Assembly: GCF_000364625.1 (NCBI RefSeq) | Contig: NZ_KB822610.1 | Span: 1-64,000 of the forward strand | From: Pseudomonas thermotolerans DSM 14292 | GTDB lineage: Bacteria > Pseudomonadota > Gammaproteobacteria > Pseudomonadales > Pseudomonadaceae | Direction of reading: 5' to 3' | DNA length: 64,000 bases | Shown: positions 46,671-55,386 of the stretch, piece after piece | Layout of the letters: each line of letters begins with the position of its first letter | Position numbering within the stretch: the stretch's first letter is position 1 | Position numbers and translations under genes: made by a program | Notes under the pieces: model-generated | What the model saw: the letters and a program-made list of their open reading frames with translations, nothing else | The model's database searches: none | Told to the model about the DNA's origin: nothing

Positions 46671-46857
46671 CGCAAGGTGTCGCCAGCCAGAGATTGGCCG
46701 CTAGGGTAGCAGTTCGCCACGCACCGATGGAGCCGCCGCGACCGGGCAATACGGCCTAAGCTGGCTTTTTCGGCACCTTCTCGGTAAAGCTAGGCAGGAG
46801 GTGCCCGTTGCTGTCAGGCATTCCTGTAACCGCCGGCTGAAGGGGGAAAGCCGCACC

Positions 46858-48522
46858 ATGCTGACCCTGCTCAATCTGCTCTCCGCCGTGGCCCTGCTGG
46901 TGTGGGGCACGCATATCGTCCGCACCGGCATCCTGCGGGTCTTCGGCAGCCAGCTGCGCACCCTGCTCGGCCGCAACATGCGCCGCCGGCCGCTGGCCTT
47001 CCTCGCCGGCATCGGGGTCACCGCCCTGGTGCAGAGCAGCAATGCCACCGCCCTGCTGGTCACCTCCTTCGTCGCCCAGGGCCTGATGGGCCTTGCCCCG
47101 GCCCTGGCCATCATGCTCGGCGCCGACGTCGGCACCGCGCTGATGGCCCGGGTGCTGACCCTCGACCTGCACTGGCTGTCGCCGCTGTTGATCTTCTTCG
47201 GGGTGATCTTCTTCCTGTCGCGCAAGCAGACCCGCGCCGGGCAGCTCGGCCGGGTGGCCATCGGCCTGGGCCTGATCCTCCTCGCCCTGGAACTGATCGT
47301 TGCCGCCGCCCAGCCGATCACCCAGGCCCAGGGCATCCGCGTGCTGTTCGCCTCGCTGACCGGCGACCTGCTGCTCGACGCCATGGTCGGCGCGCTGTTC
47401 GCGGTGATCTCCTATTCCAGCCTGGCCGCCGTGCTGCTCACCGCGACCCTGGCCGGGGCCAAGCTGATCAGCCTGCCGGTGGCCATCGGTCTGGTGGTCG
47501 GCGCCAACATCGGCAGCGGGCTGACCGCGCTGCTCAGCGCCAGCCTGCAGAGCCCGGCCGGCCGGCGGGTGGCCATCGGCAGCCTGCTCTACAAGCTGCT
47601 CGGCCTGCTGCTGATCATCCCGGCGCTGGAGCCTCTGGCGAACTGGCTGGACAGCCTGGCGCTCAGCCCCCAGGGCCTGGTGATCCTCTTCCACCTGCTC
47701 TACAACAGCCTGCGCTGCCTACTGCTGCTGCCCAGCGTGGGCTGGATGGCGCGCCTCTGCAAGCGCCTGCTGCCGGACCGTCCCCAGGACGACGGGGTGA
47801 TGCGCCCGCGCTACCTGGACCCGGCGGCCCTGCAGACCCCCGGTCTGGCGCTGGCCAACGCGGTGCGCGAGACCCTGCGCCTCGGCGACCTGATCGAGAC
47901 CATGCTGCAGCACCTGCTCGAGGTGCTGCGCGATACCCGCCCGGAGGCCAGCCGCGAGCTACGCCGCCTGGACGACGACGTGGACAGCCTGTACAGCGCG
48001 GTCAAGCTATACCTGGCGCGCATCGACGAGGAGAGCCTGAGCCCCCGGGAGCGCCGGCGCTGGGCGGAGATCCTCGAACTGGCCCTCAACCTGGAGCAGG
48101 CCGGCGACCTGATCGAGACCATGCTCGGCAAGATCCAGGATCCCAAGACCGGCCAGCGCCAGCCTTTCTCGGACCACGGCCTGGAGGAGCTCAGCGAGCT
48201 GCACGCCCGTCTGCTGGCCAACCTGCACCTGGGCATGGCGGTGTTCGTCTACGGCGACGAGGAGAGCGCCCGCCAGCTGCTCCGCGAGAAGCGCCGCTTC
48301 CGCGCCCAGGAGCGGCGCCTGGCCCATGCCCACGTCGGGCGCCTGCACCAGCGCAACCTGCAGAGCCTGGAGACCAGCTCCCTGCACCTGGAGCTGATCG
48401 CCGACATGCGCCGCCTCAACTCGCTGTTCTGCAGCAGCGCCTACCTGGTGCTGGAGGGCCGCGACAGCGGCGCCCTGGCTACCGGCAGCGAGGAGGAAGG
48501 GCAGCGATCTTCCTCGCCCTGA
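46858..48522 (+). CDS. Na/Pi cotransporter family protein with PhoU-like tail
   Basis: A 554-residue membrane protein. The first 300 residues or so contain two repeats of the NptA/SLC34-type Na/Pi cotransporter fold; the first repeat has ALVQSSNATALLV, the family QSS motif, while the second repeat reads VISYSSLAAVLL, with Tyr where Gln is usual. After about residue 330 a soluble helical region carries two PhoU-like repeats (ETLRLGDLIETMLQHLLEVL and ALNLEQAGDLIETML). Proteins of this type are linked to phosphate movement or its control. The ATG at 46858 follows AAGGGGGAAAG. Direction and coupling ion are not provable here. Confidence 0.9.
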   Translation: MLTLLNLLSAVALLVWGTHIVRTGILRVFGSQLRTLLGRNMRRRPLAFLAGIGVTALVQSSNATALLVTSFVAQGLMGLAPALAIMLGADVGTALMARVLTLDLHWLSPLLIFFGVIFFLSRKQTRAGQLGRVAIGLGLILLALELIVAAAQPITQAQGIRVLFASLTGDLLLDAMVGALFAVISYSSLAAVLLTATLAGAKLISLPVAIGLVVGANIGSGLTALLSASLQSPAGRRVAIGSLLYKLLGLLLIIPALEPLANWLDSLALSPQGLVILFHLLYNSLRCLLLLPSVGWMARLCKRLLPDRPQDDGVMRPRYLDPAALQTPGLALANAVRETLRLGDLIETMLQHLLEVLRDTRPEASRELRRLDDDVDSLYSAVKLYLARIDEESLSPRERRRWAEILELALNLEQAGDLIETMLGKIQDPKTGQRQPFSDHGLEELSELHARLLANLHLGMAVFVYGDEESARQLLREKRRFRAQERRLAHAHVGRLHQRNLQSLETSSLHLELIADMRRLNSLFCSSAYLVLEGRDSGALATGSEEEGQRSSSP

Positions 48523-48567
48523 GCGGAAGTTGGACGCCGGCACAGCGCCTTGGGCAGAATCCCCCGC

Positions 48568-49620
48568 ATGAGCCTCATCGACAGTCCCCACGCCTCCGTC
48601 GGCGCCAGCGTCACCCAGGCGGTGCTGCATGCCGCCCAGCGCCTCGGCCTGGAACGCGGCGCCCTGCTGGCCGCCATCGGCCTGGAGGAAAGCCAGCTGG
48701 CCGACCCCGACGCGCGGGTGCCCTTCGCCATCCAGGAACGCCTCTGGGAGCTACTCGGCGAGCGCATCGATCACCCCGAACCGGGCCTCGCCCTTGGCCA
48801 GCACCTGGCGCCGGGGCCGTTCAGCGTGCTCGGCTACCTGCTGCAGAGCAGCCCGACCCTGAGCGAGGCCCTGGCCGCCGGGCTGCGCTACCAGCGCCTG
48901 GTGGGCGAGGGCGGCGAGCTGTGCCTGGAGGAGGATGCCGAGGCACTGCGCCTGATTTACCGGCCGCTGCACCCCGGGCGGCCGGCGACCCGTACCCGGG
49001 TGCTGGCGCTGATGAGCTTCTGGGTGCGGATGATGGCCCCGCTGCTCGACGACTTCCGCCTGCTGCGCGCCGAGTTCGGCCACCCGGCGCCGGCCGAGCA
49101 GGCCGCCTACCGCGAGCTGTTCGCCTGCGAGCTGCGCTTCTGCGCCGCCGACTACGCCCTGGTGCTGCCCGCCGCGTTGCGCGACGCCAGCCTGATCCAG
49201 GCCAACCCGCCGCTGCAGCAGCTGCTCCGCCAGCACGCCGAGGCGTTGCTCGCCCGGCTGCCCAGCGAGAGCCTGGTGGCCCGGGTGGTGACCCTGCTCG
49301 GCGCCCAACTGGCCCATGGCGAGCCGAACCGCGCCGAGCTGGCGCGCACCCTGCATCTCAGCGAGCGCACCCTGCAGCGGCGCCTGGCCGAGGAGGGCAG
49401 CAGCTACCAGCAGCTGCTCAACGACACCCGCCGGCAGCTCGCTGAGCGCCATCTGCGCGACGGCCGCCTGCCGGCCGCGGAGATCGCCGTACTGCTCGGC
49501 TATTCGGAACCCAGCGTGTTCTTCCGCGCTTTCCGCCACTGGACCGGGCTGACCCCCGGCGAATACCGCGCCCGCTACGCCGCCCAGGCCGGCCGGGCGG
49601 CGCCCACCGACGGGTCCTGA
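48568..49620 (+). CDS. AraC family transcriptional regulator
   Basis: A 350-residue regulator with an N-terminal arabinose-binding-like domain (about 15-200) and a C-terminal AraC domain (about 240-335), with LSERTLQRRLAEEGSSYQQ and LLGYSEPSVFFRAFRHWTG marking the two DNA-binding helices. It resembles the OruR/GbdR-like branch that answers to small metabolites in Pseudomonas. It begins 45 bp after the Na/Pi cotransporter gene in the same direction and is convergent with the epimerase gene. I chose the ATG at 48568 (MSLIDSP); one six codons upstream is possible. No target can be named. Confidence 0.9.
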   Translation: MSLIDSPHASVGASVTQAVLHAAQRLGLERGALLAAIGLEESQLADPDARVPFAIQERLWELLGERIDHPEPGLALGQHLAPGPFSVLGYLLQSSPTLSEALAAGLRYQRLVGEGGELCLEEDAEALRLIYRPLHPGRPATRTRVLALMSFWVRMMAPLLDDFRLLRAEFGHPAPAEQAAYRELFACELRFCAADYALVLPAALRDASLIQANPPLQQLLRQHAEALLARLPSESLVARVVTLLGAQLAHGEPNRAELARTLHLSERTLQRRLAEEGSSYQQLLNDTRRQLAERHLRDGRLPAAEIAVLLGYSEPSVFFRAFRHWTGLTPGEYRARYAAQAGRAAPTDGS

Positions 49621-49624
49621 GCGC

Positions 49625-50587
49625 CTAGCCGCGCGCCTCGATGCCCTGGGCGGCGAGGAAGGCCAGGAAGGCCTCACGACTGCTGTAGCGCGGCTGGTAG
49701 CCGAACTCCTCCTTGAGCCGGCGGTTGGCGAGTACCGGCCGGTAGCGCAGGAAGTCCAGCTGCTCGGGACCGTACTGGGTCAGGCCGAGGGGCTTGAGCA
49801 GGCCCAGCACGCCGCGGATCAGCCCCGGCGGCAGCGGCCGGTAGGGCTTGCCGAGGATCTCGGCGATCTCCCTGAGGCTCAGGGCGCCGTCCCCGGCCAG
49901 GTTGTAGATACCCTCGGCAGCGCGCTCCAGGCCCAGGCGGATGATGTTCACCACGTCCTGGTCCCAGATGAACACGAAGCGGCTGTCGCTGCCCTTCACC
50001 CCCATCACCGCGCGCTTGCGGAACAGCGCGGTGATCTGGTTGTCGACCCGCTTGCCGAGGATGGTGCCCGGGCGCAGCACCAGCTGGCGCAGCCACGGAT
50101 GGCGCTCGCGAGCCTCGGCGAGGAGGATCTCCACCTCCCGCTTGTGCTTGGCATAGGCGAACTGGGCATGGCCGCGCAGCGGATGGCTTTCGTCGATCCA
50201 CTCGGCGTTCTCCGGGTAGTAGCCGTAGGCGGCCCCGGAGCTGGTCACCACCAGCTGGTCCACCTCGTATTCGATGGCCGCCTCGAGCAGCGCCCGGGTG
50301 CCGCCCACGTCGATGGCGTGCAGGCGCGCCTCGCTCATCCCCGGCGGCGGGGTGACCACCGAGGCGAGGTGGACGATGGCCTGCGGCCGCCAGCGCGCCA
50401 CGCAGTCGCGCACGGCGGCGGCGTCGGCGATGTCCAGGGTCAGCGCCTCGACGTTGGGCTTCAGCCACTGCTGGCCAAGGGGCCGGATGTCGCTGGCGAT
50501 CAGCGACCATTCCGGGTGGTAGACGGTCAGGTCGGCAAGCACCTGCTGGCCGATGAAGCCGGCAGCGCCGGTGATCAGGACGCGCAT
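49625..50587 (-). CDS. NAD-dependent epimerase/dehydratase family protein
   Basis: A 320-residue extended short-chain dehydrogenase. It starts RVLITGAAGFIGQQVL (NAD-binding GxxGxxG), has VVTSSGAAYG with the catalytic serine, and YAKHK (YxxxK) near residue 145. The C-terminal half (about 220-310) is the substrate-binding part (LREIAEILGKPYRPLPPGLIRG). Such proteins reduce or epimerise nucleotide sugars or steroid-like ketones; no sugar gene is near, so substrate is open. The ATG at 50587 overlaps the end of the upstream symporter gene by 13 bp, a sign that the two are translated together and may handle related compounds. Confidence 0.88.
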   Translation of the reverse strand: MRVLITGAAGFIGQQVLADLTVYHPEWSLIASDIRPLGQQWLKPNVEALTLDIADAAAVRDCVARWRPQAIVHLASVVTPPPGMSEARLHAIDVGGTRALLEAAIEYEVDQLVVTSSGAAYGYYPENAEWIDESHPLRGHAQFAYAKHKREVEILLAEARERHPWLRQLVLRPGTILGKRVDNQITALFRKRAVMGVKGSDSRFVFIWDQDVVNIIRLGLERAAEGIYNLAGDGALSLREIAEILGKPYRPLPPGLIRGVLGLLKPLGLTQYGPEQLDFLRYRPVLANRRLKEEFGYQPRYSSREAFLAFLAAQGIEARG

Positions 50588-51492
50588 GGCAGGCCCTCCT
50601 CCGCGGCCGGCAGCGGCCGGTTGCGCCAAAACAGCACCAGCAGAGCGCCGCTGACCATGTGCCAGGTGCCCCAGAAGGCGGCTACCAGGGCCATGTTCGG
50701 CTCACCGCCGAACTGGGCGAAGATCAACCCGAGACCGAGCCCGGAGTTGTGCATGCTGATCTCGATGACCATTGCGCGCAGGTTGGCGCCCGCCTGGCGG
50801 GCCAGCTTCGCCATCAGCCAGCCGAGAACGATGGCGCTCAGGTTGTGCAGGACCACGATGAACAGCACCAGGCCGAGGTTCTCGGCGAACAGCTGCCAGT
50901 TGCCGGCCACCGCAGCGATCACGAAGACCGCGAAGGCCAGCAGGGCGAAGCGCTTGAACCAGGGCATGATGCGCTCGGCGAAACGCGGCGCCAGGTTGCC
51001 CACCAGCATGCCGAGCAGCAGCGGCAGGCCGAGGAGAAACACCAGGCTGACCAGGATGCTCCGCGCATCCATCTCCAGAGCATCGAGGCGCCCGGCCAGG
51101 TAGGCCGAGGCCTCCGGGTTGAGGGAGCCGGTCAGGGTGAAGTTGATCGGCAAAAGGACCAGGGCCAGCAGGCTGGACAGCGCGGTCATGCTCATCGACA
51201 GCGCCACGTTGCCGCGCGCCAGATGGGTCATCACGTTGGACAGGTTGCCGCCGGGACAGCAGGCGACCAGCAGCAGGCCCAGCTCCAGGCCGGGATGCAG
51301 GTCGACCAGCAGGGTCACCGCCAGGGTCGCCCAGGGCAGGATCAGGCACTGCCCGAGCATGCCGGCGAGCACCGGCTGCGGACGGCGCAGAATGCTGGCG
51401 AACTGGCGCAGACGCAGCTCCAGGGAAACCCCGAAGATCATCAGCGCCAGGACCAGCCCGAGAATCTGTTGATGGCTTTCGTCGTAGTTCAT
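50575..51492 (-). CDS. Bile acid:sodium symporter family (BASS) transporter
   Basis: A 305-residue membrane protein with about nine to ten transmembrane helices, of the BASS/SBF family. The crossover motif CCPGGNLSNVMTHLARGN, typical of sodium and substrate binding in this family, is at about 92-110. Later segments include LLGLPLLLGMLVGNLAP and EISMHNSGLGLGLIFAQFGG, which holds the second unwound helix. Bacterial BASS proteins move organic acids such as pantoate or 2-oxoacids; bile acids are not implied. The ATG at 51492 is used; a longer start from 51549 is possible. It is translated with the epimerase downstream (13 bp overlap). Confidence 0.9.
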   Translation of the reverse strand: MNYDESHQQILGLVLALMIFGVSLELRLRQFASILRRPQPVLAGMLGQCLILPWATLAVTLLVDLHPGLELGLLLVACCPGGNLSNVMTHLARGNVALSMSMTALSSLLALVLLPINFTLTGSLNPEASAYLAGRLDALEMDARSILVSLVFLLGLPLLLGMLVGNLAPRFAERIMPWFKRFALLAFAVFVIAAVAGNWQLFAENLGLVLFIVVLHNLSAIVLGWLMAKLARQAGANLRAMVIEISMHNSGLGLGLIFAQFGGEPNMALVAAFWGTWHMVSGALLVLFWRNRPLPAAEEGLPCAS

Positions 51493-51667
51493 CGCGCAAG
51501 GCTCGGTCTTCTTGTTGTAGTTCACCAGCCTAGTGGCCGGCGGTGCCATCGGCAGTGGCAGCGGCGGCCAGCCGGCATGGCGGAACGCGACAGCATCCGT
51601 CGCGCCGCGCTTTTACCCGTCCGCCCCGGGCAGTATGCTGCGCACCTGCCGGAAACCCATCCCCATC

Positions 51668-52720
51668 ATGATCCCGCCGCGCTGGAAAGCCTACATCGCC
51701 CGTCTGATCGCCCTGCTGCAACGCTATCCCGGCGTGGTGGCGGCGTTCGGCTTCATCTCCGGAGTGGCCAGCTTCGTGCTGGTCGACCGTCAGTCGCGCT
51801 CGGCCATGGTGATGGCGGTCATCATGCTGGTCAGCTGGCTGTGGCTGGTCCTCGAGGGCCTGTTCACCCGGGTGCTGACCCGCCTGATCGGCCGCAGGAT
51901 CCCCCAGCCGCTGATCAGCTACGGCACCCAGCTGATCCACCAGGAAAGCCTGTTCTTCGTCCTGCCGTTCTTCTTCTTCACCACCACCTGGAACAGCGGC
52001 CAGGCACTGTTCACCGGGCTGCTCGGCCTCGGCGCCCTGGTGTCGATCATCGACCCCCTGTACTTCCGCGGCCTGGTGCCGCGCCGCTGGTTGTACCTAG
52101 CGCTGCACACCCTGACCCTGTTCGCCGTGATGCTCACCGCCCTGCCGGTGATCTTCCAGCTGACCACCGCGGAAAGCTACAAGCTGGCCCTGGGCACCGC
52201 CGTGCTGCTGTCCTTCCCCAGCCTGCTGACCACCTTCCCGGTACAGCGCTGGTGGCGCGGCCTGGCGCTGATCGCCTTGACCCTGGCCCTGGGCGGCGCC
52301 GGCTGGCTGCTGCGCTCCTGGGTGCCGCCGGCCAGCCTGTGGCTGACCGAGGTGGCGGTGACCCATCGGGTGGACAACCGCCAGCGCGCCCCCGGCGAGC
52401 CGTTGAGCGAGATCGAGGTCGGCCGCCTGCGCGCCGAGGGCCTCTACGCCTACACCGCGATCAGCGCGCCGCGCGGCCTGGCCGAGCGCATCTACCACGT
52501 CTGGCGGCACAACGGCCGGGAAGTGGACCGCATCGCCCTGGACATCCACGGCGGGCGCAAGGCCGGCTACCGGGCCTGGACCCACAAGCGCAACTTCCCG
52601 CCGCAGCCGGTCGGCGACTGGCAGGTGCGGGTGATCACGGAGAACGATCAACTGATCGGCGTGCTGCGCTTCAGAGTGGTAGACGGCGCCGGCCAGCCGG
52701 CTCAGGCGAAGAACCAGTAG
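51668..52720 (+). CDS. DUF5924/DUF2914 membrane protein
   Basis: A 350-residue protein of unknown function. The N-terminal 230 residues hold several transmembrane helices (GVVAAFGFISGVASFVLV, VLPFFFFTTTW, FAVMLTALPVIFQL and others), matching the DUF5924 region. The C-terminal 110 residues are a soluble DUF2914 domain, with VTHRVDNRQRAPGEPLSEIEV, the IYHVWRHNGREVDRI motif and a W-x-V strand near VGDWQVRVITEND. DUF2914 domains often follow membrane parts and may bind a ligand outside the membrane. The start at 51668 (MIPPRWKAY) is the first that fits the membrane topology. Its 3' end overlaps the convergent next gene by 19 bp. Confidence 0.85.
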   Translation: MIPPRWKAYIARLIALLQRYPGVVAAFGFISGVASFVLVDRQSRSAMVMAVIMLVSWLWLVLEGLFTRVLTRLIGRRIPQPLISYGTQLIHQESLFFVLPFFFFTTTWNSGQALFTGLLGLGALVSIIDPLYFRGLVPRRWLYLALHTLTLFAVMLTALPVIFQLTTAESYKLALGTAVLLSFPSLLTTFPVQRWWRGLALIALTLALGGAGWLLRSWVPPASLWLTEVAVTHRVDNRQRAPGEPLSEIEVGRLRAEGLYAYTAISAPRGLAERIYHVWRHNGREVDRIALDIHGGRKAGYRAWTHKRNFPPQPVGDWQVRVITENDQLIGVLRFRVVDGAGQPAQAKNQ

Positions 52721-53931
52721 CAGACGCCGATCGCCGCCAGCACCCCGGCCAGGTCGGCGAGCAGGGCGCAGCCCACCGCGTGACGGGCACGCTGGATGCC
52801 CACCGCGCCGAAGTACACGGCGAGCACGTAGAAGGTGGTCTCGGTGCTGCCCTGGATGGTCGCCGCGATCAGCGCCGGGAAGCTGTCCACCCCGTGGGTC
52901 TGCATGGTCTCGATGAGCATGGCGCGCGCCGCGCTGCCGGAGAACGGCTTGACCAGCGCGGTGGGCAGCGCCTCGACGAAGCGGGTGTCCCAGCCGACCC
53001 AGGCGACCAGGTGACGGATGCCGTCGAGGGCGAACTCCAGGGCCCCGGAGGCGCGCAGCACGCCGATCGCGCAGAGCATGGCGACCAGGTAGGGCAGCAG
53101 GTTCCTGGCCACCTCGAAGCCCTCCCTGGCGCCCTCCACGAAGCATTCGTAGACCTTCACCCGCTTCAGCGCCCCGGCAAGCAGGAACACCAGGATCAGG
53201 CCGAACAGGGTCAGGTTGCCGAGCAGCGAGGACAGCGCGGCCAGGGCGCTGGCGCTCAGGGTGGCGAGGAAAGCCATGAAGCCGCCGAGCAGCAGGGCGC
53301 CCGGCAGCAGGTAGGCAAGCACCACCGGGTCCCAGAGGCGCAGGCGCTGGACCAGCGCCACGCTGAGCAGGCCGGCCAGGGTCGAGGCACTGGTGGCGAG
53401 GAGGATCGGCAGGAACACCAGGGTCGGGTCCTCGGCGCCCTGCTGGGCGCGGTACATGAAGATCGACACCGGCAGCAGGGTCAGCGAGGAGGCGTTGAGC
53501 ACCAGAAAGAGGATCTGTGCGTTGCTCGCCGTGTCGCGGCTGGGGTTGAGCTCCTGGAGGGCCTTCATGGCCTTCAGGCCGATCGGCGTGGCGGCGTTGT
53601 CCAGGCCCAGGCCGTTGGCCGCGCAGTTCAGCGTGATGAAGCCGAGCGCCGGATGGCCGCGCGGCACCTCGGGCATCAGCCGGGCGAACAGCGGACCGAG
53701 GGCGCGCCCCAGGGCGTCCACCAGCCCGGCGCGCTCGGCGATGCGCAGGAAGCCCAGCCACAGGGTCATGGTGCCGAACAGGAGGATCATCACCTCCACC
53801 GACAGCTTGGCCATGGCGAACAGGCTCTCCACCATTCGCGCGAACACCGCCGCGTCGCCCCCCACCAGCCAGGCGCCCAGCGCGGCGATGCCGGCGACCA
53901 TGAAAAAGCCCAGCCACAGGCCATTGAGCAT
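52702..53931 (-). CDS. Fused SpmA/SpmB-type nucleoside recognition domain protein
   Basis: A 409-residue membrane protein with two nucleoside-recognition (Gate) domains: an SpmA-like half (about 40-200, GFITLNCAANGLGLDNAATPIGLKAM) and an SpmB-like half (about 230-400, LIETMQTHGVDSFPALIAATIQGSTETTFYVLA read in parts). In Bacillus two separate genes take part in spore maturation; in non-sporing bacteria fusions exist and the role is unknown, possibly a transport function. Each half has four or more hydrophobic helices. Its end overlaps the convergent DUF2914 gene by 19 bp. Divergent from wrbA across 120 bp. Confidence 0.88.
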   Translation of the reverse strand: MLNGLWLGFFMVAGIAALGAWLVGGDAAVFARMVESLFAMAKLSVEVMILLFGTMTLWLGFLRIAERAGLVDALGRALGPLFARLMPEVPRGHPALGFITLNCAANGLGLDNAATPIGLKAMKALQELNPSRDTASNAQILFLVLNASSLTLLPVSIFMYRAQQGAEDPTLVFLPILLATSASTLAGLLSVALVQRLRLWDPVVLAYLLPGALLLGGFMAFLATLSASALAALSSLLGNLTLFGLILVFLLAGALKRVKVYECFVEGAREGFEVARNLLPYLVAMLCAIGVLRASGALEFALDGIRHLVAWVGWDTRFVEALPTALVKPFSGSAARAMLIETMQTHGVDSFPALIAATIQGSTETTFYVLAVYFGAVGIQRARHAVGCALLADLAGVLAAIGVCYWFFA

Positions 53932-54051
53932 CTCGGATCCCCCGTCTTGCGTGTGCGGCGATGATAGCGGCCCAGGGCGCCGGCGTCGCGCAGGCGGCGC
54001 CAGACGGGTCTAGGCTGAAGCATCCAACCGACAGTTTCGAAGGTCCCCGCG

Positions 54052-54648
54052 ATGAAGAAGATCCTGGTGCTCTACTATTCGATGTACGGCCACATCGAAC
54101 GCATGGCCGAGGTTGTGGCCGAAGGCGCGCGCGGCGTGCCCGGGGTGGAGGTGGCCCTCAAGCGGGTGCCGGAAACCATGCCCGCGGACATCGCCCGCCA
54201 GGCCGGCGCCAAGCTCGACCAAGCCGCGCCGCTGGCCACCCCGCAGGAGCTGGCCGACTACGACGCCATCCTGTTCGGCACGCCGACCCGCTTCGGCAAC
54301 ATGAGCGCGCAGATGCGCAACTTTCTCGACCAGACCGGCGGGCTGTGGGTGAAGGGCGCGTTGGTCGGCAAGCTGGGCAGCGTGTTCACCTCCACCGGCA
54401 CCGGCGGCGGCAACGAGACCACCATCACCTCGTTCTGGCACACCCTGGCGCACCACGGCATGCTGATCGTCGGCCTGCCCTACAGCGCCGCCGAACTCTC
54501 CGACATCGGCGAGGTGCGCGGCGGCTCGCCCTACGGCGCGGCGACCCTGGCCGGCCCGGACGGTGCGCGCACACCGACGGACAAGGAGCTGGCCCTGGCA
54601 CGCTTCCAGGGCGCCCACGTGGCGCGCCTGGCGGTGCGTCTGAACTAG
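54052..54648 (+). CDS. wrbA: NAD(P)H:quinone oxidoreductase
   Basis: A flavodoxin-like enzyme that reduces quinones by two electrons and limits oxidative stress. The 198-residue length is standard. Motifs include [19 protein letters not shown] (FMN phosphate loop at about 8-13), [21 protein letters not shown] (about 78-98), and [14 protein letters not shown] plus SPYGA (about 160), as in WrbA. Its stop is one base before that of the convergent nrdJb. The start has a weak AAGG-type site. Confidence 0.95.
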   Translation: MKKILVLYYSMYGHIERMAEVVAEGARGVPGVEVALKRVPETMPADIARQAGAKLDQAAPLATPQELADYDAILFGTPTRFGNMSAQMRNFLDQTGGLWVKGALVGKLGSVFTSTGTGGGNETTITSFWHTLAHHGMLIVGLPYSAAELSDIGEVRGGSPYGAATLAGPDGARTPTDKELALARFQGAHVARLAVRLN

Positions 54649-54649
54649 C

Positions 54650-55336
54650 TCAGCCGCACTTGGAGTAGCCGCAGTTCAGGCAGGTGGCGCAGCCATCCAT
54701 CTTCACCACCGCCTGGGTGTTGCACTTGCCGCACAGCTGCGCGCCGGGCGGGAAGCCGTCGCCCGGCTCGGCCTTGTTGACGCCGAGCTGGGCCTCGTAG
54801 GCGGCGCGCTTCTCGGCCAGGTAGAGGCGCTGCTCCTCGTCGAGCTGCTGGCCCTGCATCAGGCCGATGGCGATCAGGTGGCGCTCCAGCACCTCGCCGA
54901 TCTCGGCGACGATGGACGGCATATAGATGCCGCCGCGCTTCAGGTAGCCGCCGCGCGGGTCGAATACCGCCTTGAGCTCCTCGACCAGGAAGGTACAGTC
55001 GCCCCCCTTGCGGAACACCGCGGACATGATGCGGGTCAGCGCGACGATCCACTGGAAGTGCTCCATGCCCTTGGAATTGATGAAGATCTCGAAGGGCCGG
55101 CGCACCTCGTGGGGGGTGCCGGGGTTGAGGATGATGTCGTTGATGGTCACGTAGAGCGCGTGCTCGAACAGCGGTGACTTGATCTTGTAGGTGACCCCGA
55201 CCAGGGTTTCCGGACGCTGCAGGGTCTCGTCCAGCTGGACGACGGAGGCGGCCTCCTCGGCGGCCTGGCGCTCACGCTCGGCGGCCAAGTCGACCACCTC
55301 GAAGCCGGTGATTTTCTTATCGATCCTGATGGCCAT
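54650..55336 (-). CDS. nrdJb: Class II ribonucleotide reductase, C-terminal subunit (NrdJb)
   Basis: The 228-residue C-terminal part of the adenosylcobalamin-dependent reductase, separate from NrdJa as in P. aeruginosa. It has the TSCPD-type domain (about 45-150, THEVRRPFEIFINSKGMEHFQW read in parts) and ends with a cysteine-rich tail (CGKCNTQAVVKMDGCATC, then CGYSKCG) that probably passes electrons from thioredoxin. The gene is in a different frame from nrdJa and lies 50 bp after it, so it is a real split and not a frameshift. With NrdJa it reduces ribonucleotides with or without oxygen. Confidence 0.93.
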   Translation of the reverse strand: MAIRIDKKITGFEVVDLAAERERQAAEEAASVVQLDETLQRPETLVGVTYKIKSPLFEHALYVTINDIILNPGTPHEVRRPFEIFINSKGMEHFQWIVALTRIMSAVFRKGGDCTFLVEELKAVFDPRGGYLKRGGIYMPSIVAEIGEVLERHLIAIGLMQGQQLDEEQRLYLAEKRAAYEAQLGVNKAEPGDGFPPGAQLCGKCNTQAVVKMDGCATCLNCGYSKCG

Positions 55337-55386
55337 GTGTTGTCCTCGGCGCTGTCTCTCGGCGGCCGGCGGGCCGCGCCACACGC

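Noticed and set aside
50659..53964. 1101-codon open frame crossing several genes
   Set aside because: It overlaps four well-supported genes on both strands and is a high-GC artefact rich in Gln, His and Gly.
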